From: Ferruginibacter sp.
GTDB taxonomy: Bacteria > Bacteroidota > Bacteroidia > Chitinophagales > Chitinophagaceae
NCBI GenBank assembly: GCA_025352695.1
Contig: JANXSK010000041.1
Location: forward strand, 29,151-93,150
DNA: 64,000 bases
Reading direction: 5' to 3'
A model generated the notes under the pieces. It searched no databases. It was not told where the DNA came from and was given only the letters and a program-made list of their open reading frames with translations. Below are positions 60,730 to 64,000 of the stretch, one piece after another (position 1 is the first letter of the stretch; the number at the start of each line of letters is the position of its first letter). The position numbers and the translations under genes were made by a program.

Positions 60730-61293
60730 ATGGAAAGAAGAGAACTATTAAAAATGATTGCAGCCTTAACAGGCGGTGTGTTCATTGGAGGTGAATTACT
60801 CACTAGTTGTAAGTCCGGCTCATCAATTGGCGGTCTGGTATTTAGCGAAGCCGACACTGCATTTTTGGATGAAGTAGCTGAAACTATTTTACCTGCAACC
60901 AAAACACCCGGTGCCAAAGCTGCCAAAGTAGGACAGTTTATGGTTGTAATGGTAAATGATACTTATGAAGATAAGGATCAAAAAATATTTCATGCAGGCA
61001 TTGGCAAATTAGATGAAGCCAGCAAAAAAGCAAACGGAAAATCTTTCTTAGACTCAACTCCTGAGCAAAGAACAGCCTTGCTAACTGCATTGGATAAAGA
61101 AGCAAAAGACTATCAAAAAGCTAAAAAGCCAGAAGACCCAAGTCATTATTTTACCATGATGAAGCAGTTAACCTTGTTTGGTTTCTTTACCTCAAAAGAA
61201 GGTGCAACACAAGCATTGCGCTACATAGCAGTACCTGGTAAATATGATGGGGCTTATCCTTATAAAAAAGGTGATAAAGCTTGGGCAACGTAG
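60730..61293 (+). CDS. Gluconate 2-dehydrogenase subunit 3 family protein
   Basis: MERRELLKMIAALTGGVFIGGELLTSC (Tat-like plus lipobox); FLDEVAETILPATKTPGAKAAKVGQFM. Confidence 0.9.
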   Translation: MERRELLKMIAALTGGVFIGGELLTSCKSGSSIGGLVFSEADTAFLDEVAETILPATKTPGAKAAKVGQFMVVMVNDTYEDKDQKIFHAGIGKLDEASKKANGKSFLDSTPEQRTALLTALDKEAKDYQKAKKPEDPSHYFTMMKQLTLFGFFTSKEGATQALRYIAVPGKYDGAYPYKKGDKAWAT

Positions 61294-61331
61294 TATTTCT
61301 GTTTAAAAATGATTGTATTAATTCAACACCA

Positions 61332-61365
61332 ACATACGCCGTTAACTGCTGCTAACGGCGTATGT
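61332..61365. repeat. Perfect 13-bp inverted repeat ACATACGCCGTTA/TAACGGCGTATGT
   Basis: Direct reading; 8-nt loop; no T-tract immediately downstream. Confidence 0.6.
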
Positions 61366-61385
61366 CCAGGAATTTGTAAAATGTT

Positions 61386-62303
61386 ATGAAAAAAATTACC
61401 TTATTCATATTCCTATTATATTTTACGCCATTATTAGTGATGCCACAAACAGTAATACCATTATATAAAAAAGAGATACCGAATAGCAAGCCAGCGAAAG
61501 ACGAAGAAAAATCGGAGCTGTCTAATGGCATACTTATTATCAGCAAAGTTTCAAAACCTACAATAAGTATTTTTCTTCCTCCAAAACAAAAATCTAATGG
61601 CACCGCTGTAATTATTTACCCGGGGGGCGGTTATGGGGTTATTGCTGCCGGTCATGAAGGAGCCGACATTGCAAAAAAATTCAACGAAATGGGAGTGGCT
61701 GCGTTTGTGGTTAAGTACCGCATTCCTAATAGTGAAACAATGATCAATTCAGAAATTGGTCCGCTGCAAGATGCACAACAAGCTATTAAAATTGTGAGGG
61801 AAGGCGCAAAAGAATACAATATCAATCCTAACAGAATCGGAATTATGGGATTTTCAGCAGGAGGTCATTTAGCCGCTACTGCTGGAACACATTTTGAAAA
61901 AGCAGTTATTGCCAATACAAACAATACCAGCCTCAGGCCAGATTTTATGTTGCTGATTTACCCAGTTATAAGTTTTACGGATAGCCTTACTCACATGGGT
62001 TCCCGGGATCAACTGATCGGTAAAAATCCTTCTGCAGAAAAAATAAAAGAATATTCCAATGAGTTGCAGGTAAATAGCAAAACTCCACCTACTTTTTTAA
62101 TTCATGCAAGCGATGATGACGCAGTTAAGCCGCAAAATAGTATTGCATTTTACCTGGCATTAATAAAAAATCATGTGCCTGCCGAAATGCATTTGTATGA
62201 AAGTGGCGGGCATGGTTTTGGAATGCATTTGAAAAATAAAAATGAACAGTGGATGGAGCGATGTAAAAATTGGATGGAAAACAACGGTTGGTTAAACCCA
62301 TAA
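61386..62303 (+). CDS. Alpha/beta hydrolase (BD-FAE/acetyl-esterase-like), secreted
   Basis: AVIIYPGGGYGVIAAGHEG; RIGIMGFSAGGHLAATAGTH; FLIHASDDDAV; GGHGFG. Confidence 0.9.
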   Translation: MKKITLFIFLLYFTPLLVMPQTVIPLYKKEIPNSKPAKDEEKSELSNGILIISKVSKPTISIFLPPKQKSNGTAVIIYPGGGYGVIAAGHEGADIAKKFNEMGVAAFVVKYRIPNSETMINSEIGPLQDAQQAIKIVREGAKEYNINPNRIGIMGFSAGGHLAATAGTHFEKAVIANTNNTSLRPDFMLLIYPVISFTDSLTHMGSRDQLIGKNPSAEKIKEYSNELQVNSKTPPTFLIHASDDDAVKPQNSIAFYLALIKNHVPAEMHLYESGGHGFGMHLKNKNEQWMERCKNWMENNGWLNP

Positions 62304-62339
62304 TGCGTAAATAAAAATAATGGGTCCAGGCTAAAACAA

Positions 62340-62380
62340 CAGCTACAAGGAATATTGTTGCATCGCCCTCTTTTACAAAA
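62340..62380 (+). repeat. Dispersed intergenic repeat, copy C (GTTGCATCGCCCTCTTTTAC)
   Basis: Matches copy A core 21729-21750 with few mismatches. Confidence 0.5.
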
Positions 62381-62532
62381 AAAGCTTTGATGAATTTTTT
62401 TTAAAGCGTAAAAAATCAGCATGTAAAATTCAATCATAAAGTAACTATATTACTTCTTTAAATAAAAACTTTTAATAAATTTTACCTGTACTACTACTTA
62501 AATTAATCCTTTAACATTTAAAAATATCAGTC

Positions 62533-63411
62533 ATGGTTACACGTAGAAAATTTTTACAGCAAAGTTCAATATTGGCAGCTACCTTAATGGTAAATAAAAC
62601 AGCTTTATTCAAGCTGCACAAAGATCTTGGATTGCAACTTTACACCGTAAGGAATGAAATTAAAGATCTTAAAAATAGTCTTCAACAGATAGCGGCAGCC
62701 GGTTATACCAATTTGGAATTATATGGCTACAACAATCGCCAGTTTTTTGGAAACACCGTTCCACAATTTGCGGAATTATTAAAGCAAAACAATCTTAAAA
62801 CAGTAAGTGGTCACTATGGTCTTTCAGATATGTTACATTCACCAGATTATAACTGGGATACCTGGAAATATTTACTGGAAGATGCTACCATTTTGGGAAA
62901 CAAATATGTAACCATTCCCTATTTAGATGACAAGCACAGAACAGCCGATGACTTTAAAAGAGTTGCTGAAAGATTAAATAAAGGAGGCGAATTAAGTAAA
63001 GCAGCGGGAATTACTACCGCCTACCACAACCATAATTTTGAGTTTGAAAAAGCAGGCGATATCACCAAATATGAGATATTGTTGAATAACACAGATCCAA
63101 AACTGGTAAAATTTGAGATGGATTTGTATTGGGTTGCCTATGCGGAACAAAAACCTGCAGATTGGTTTAAAAAATATCCAGGCCGCTTTCCACTGTGGCA
63201 CATTAAAGATATGGAAGCAGCTACCACAGCGGCTCCAAAAGGACAAACCTGTGAAGTAGGCAAGGGTGTTATTGACTGGAAAGCAATTTTTGCAGCACAA
63301 AAAGATGCTGGCCTTGAGTATGCTTTTGTAGAACAGGAACAGTATAGAAGTTCGGTTTTTGAATGTATTAAAACCAGTGCCGATTACATGAAAAAAAATT
63401 TATTGAAATAA
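62533..63411 (+). CDS. Sugar phosphate isomerase/epimerase (TIM barrel) with Tat-like signal
   Basis: MVTRRKFLQQSSILAATLM; LGLQLYTVRNEIKDLKNSLQQIAAAGYTNLELYGY; PLWHIKDME; FVEQEQY. Confidence 0.9.
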   Translation: MVTRRKFLQQSSILAATLMVNKTALFKLHKDLGLQLYTVRNEIKDLKNSLQQIAAAGYTNLELYGYNNRQFFGNTVPQFAELLKQNNLKTVSGHYGLSDMLHSPDYNWDTWKYLLEDATILGNKYVTIPYLDDKHRTADDFKRVAERLNKGGELSKAAGITTAYHNHNFEFEKAGDITKYEILLNNTDPKLVKFEMDLYWVAYAEQKPADWFKKYPGRFPLWHIKDMEAATTAAPKGQTCEVGKGVIDWKAIFAAQKDAGLEYAFVEQEQYRSSVFECIKTSADYMKKNLLK

Positions 63412-63430
63412 AAGCTGAATAAATATTTTT

Positions 63431-63470
63431 AAAAATGGTTGTATTGGTTTAATACCTTGCAACCATTTTT
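63431..63470. terminator. Terminator-like hairpin AAAAATGGTTG...CAACCATTTTT
   Basis: 11-bp stem with T-run, just downstream of the isomerase stop. Confidence 0.7.
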
Positions 63471-63636
63471 TGTTGGCTAAACTATGGATACAACTGTATT
63501 GCAATGTGCTATAATGCCCCATTGGTGTATGTAACCAATGTAATGAAGGCTTTACAACTACCAATTAAATAGGGTCTGCTGATTTTCTTTAGACTCCATT
63601 AACTTCAATAGTTTTCAGGACTTTTACTTTAACCAA

Positions 63637-63890
63637 GTGCAAACAATAATGGCAAAAGCTCATAAAAGCCGTGCATCCAAGCAGGCCTACGTTAGTCCCA
63701 ATCAACCGCCCCTTGTCGGTTTTGAGTCTCCTTTTACAAGACAACTAAATTCCAACAACCGTTGGGTTGTCTTAGCGCATAGGATTCCCTGGGATACGCT
63801 GGTAAATGTTTATCAAAAGCAGTTGAAAAATAGTGAGACAGGAGCAGAAGGCATTAATCCCCGTGTGGTAATTGGCTCATTGATCATAAT
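63637..63890 (+). pseudogene. N-terminal fragment of an IS5/IS1182-type transposase (DUF772-like), interrupted
   Basis: VGFESPFTRQLNSNNRWVVLAHRIPWDTLVNVYQKQLKN...INPRVVIGSLII then switches to unrelated repeat sequence. Confidence 0.75.
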
Positions 63891-64000
63891 GGAAAATCCA
63901 CGCAAATTGACCCCTTCCCGCCACGGCAAAGCGACCCCCTTCGGCCATTTCAAATTGACCCCCTGATTCCGGCTCAAATTGACCCCCTAAAATAGCAGAA
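63890..64000. mobile_element. Terminal region of a second insertion sequence (multiple terminal repeats, IS21-like architecture)
   Basis: Four CAAATTGACCCC-like motifs at 63903, 63927, 63951, 63975 (24-bp spacing); sequence runs off the window. Confidence 0.6.

Noticed and set aside
1-64000. CRISPR array, rRNA operon, retron or large tandem repeat
   Set aside because: No regularly spaced direct repeats with unique spacers, no rRNA-like sequence and no reverse transcriptase motif were seen on either strand

Overview
This is a 64 kb AT-rich Bacteroidota chromosome segment, probably Chitinophagaceae-like (inferred from family content and style, not from any search). Main blocks: (1) ~1-10.2 kb, an exopolysaccharide/glycan locus with two AsnB-type amidotransferases, three glycosyltransferases, a polytopic membrane protein, a polysaccharide deacetylase and a methyltransferase. 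(2) ~10.3-19.1 kb, a carotenoid cluster headed by a MerR/B12-binding regulator carrying the CarH-type Wx9EH signature and an ECF sigma factor; gene content (crtI, crtB, idi, crtD-like, cruF-like, crtZ, crtY) predicts a saproxanthin-type carotenoid. (3) ~19.1-25.2 kb, an accessory DNA-repair/unknown block: UmuC/UmuD-like pair with a palindromic operator candidate, a 2'-5' RNA ligase-like protein, an SPL-like radical SAM protein, and a TcmP + DUF5131 (Gp37/Gp68) pair. (4) A decayed T9SS-sorted SGNH hydrolase pseudogene. (5) An APH-type kinase fused to a RapZ C-terminal domain, beside a MurU-like nucleotidyltransferase. (6) An HlyD/TolC efflux pair, a PLP enzyme and an APC permease. (7) A cobalamin riboswitch carrying a ~160-nt hairpin-forming insertion upstream of a BtuB-like receptor, plus a second TonB receptor, a CobC-like phosphatase, MarC and tRNA-Arg(CCG). 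(8) ~44.8-63.4 kb, a large putative 3-keto-glycoside catabolic island with four tandem GMC oxidoreductases, one Tat/lipoprotein small subunit, DUF1080 proteins, ThuA, Gfo/Idh/MocA, TIM-barrel isomerases and cytochrome c. (9) At the right edge, an IS5/IS1182-type transposase N-terminus interrupted by another mobile-element end with four copies of a CAAATTGACCCC-like motif at exact 24-bp spacing. Family names come from reading the translations; no database search was run.
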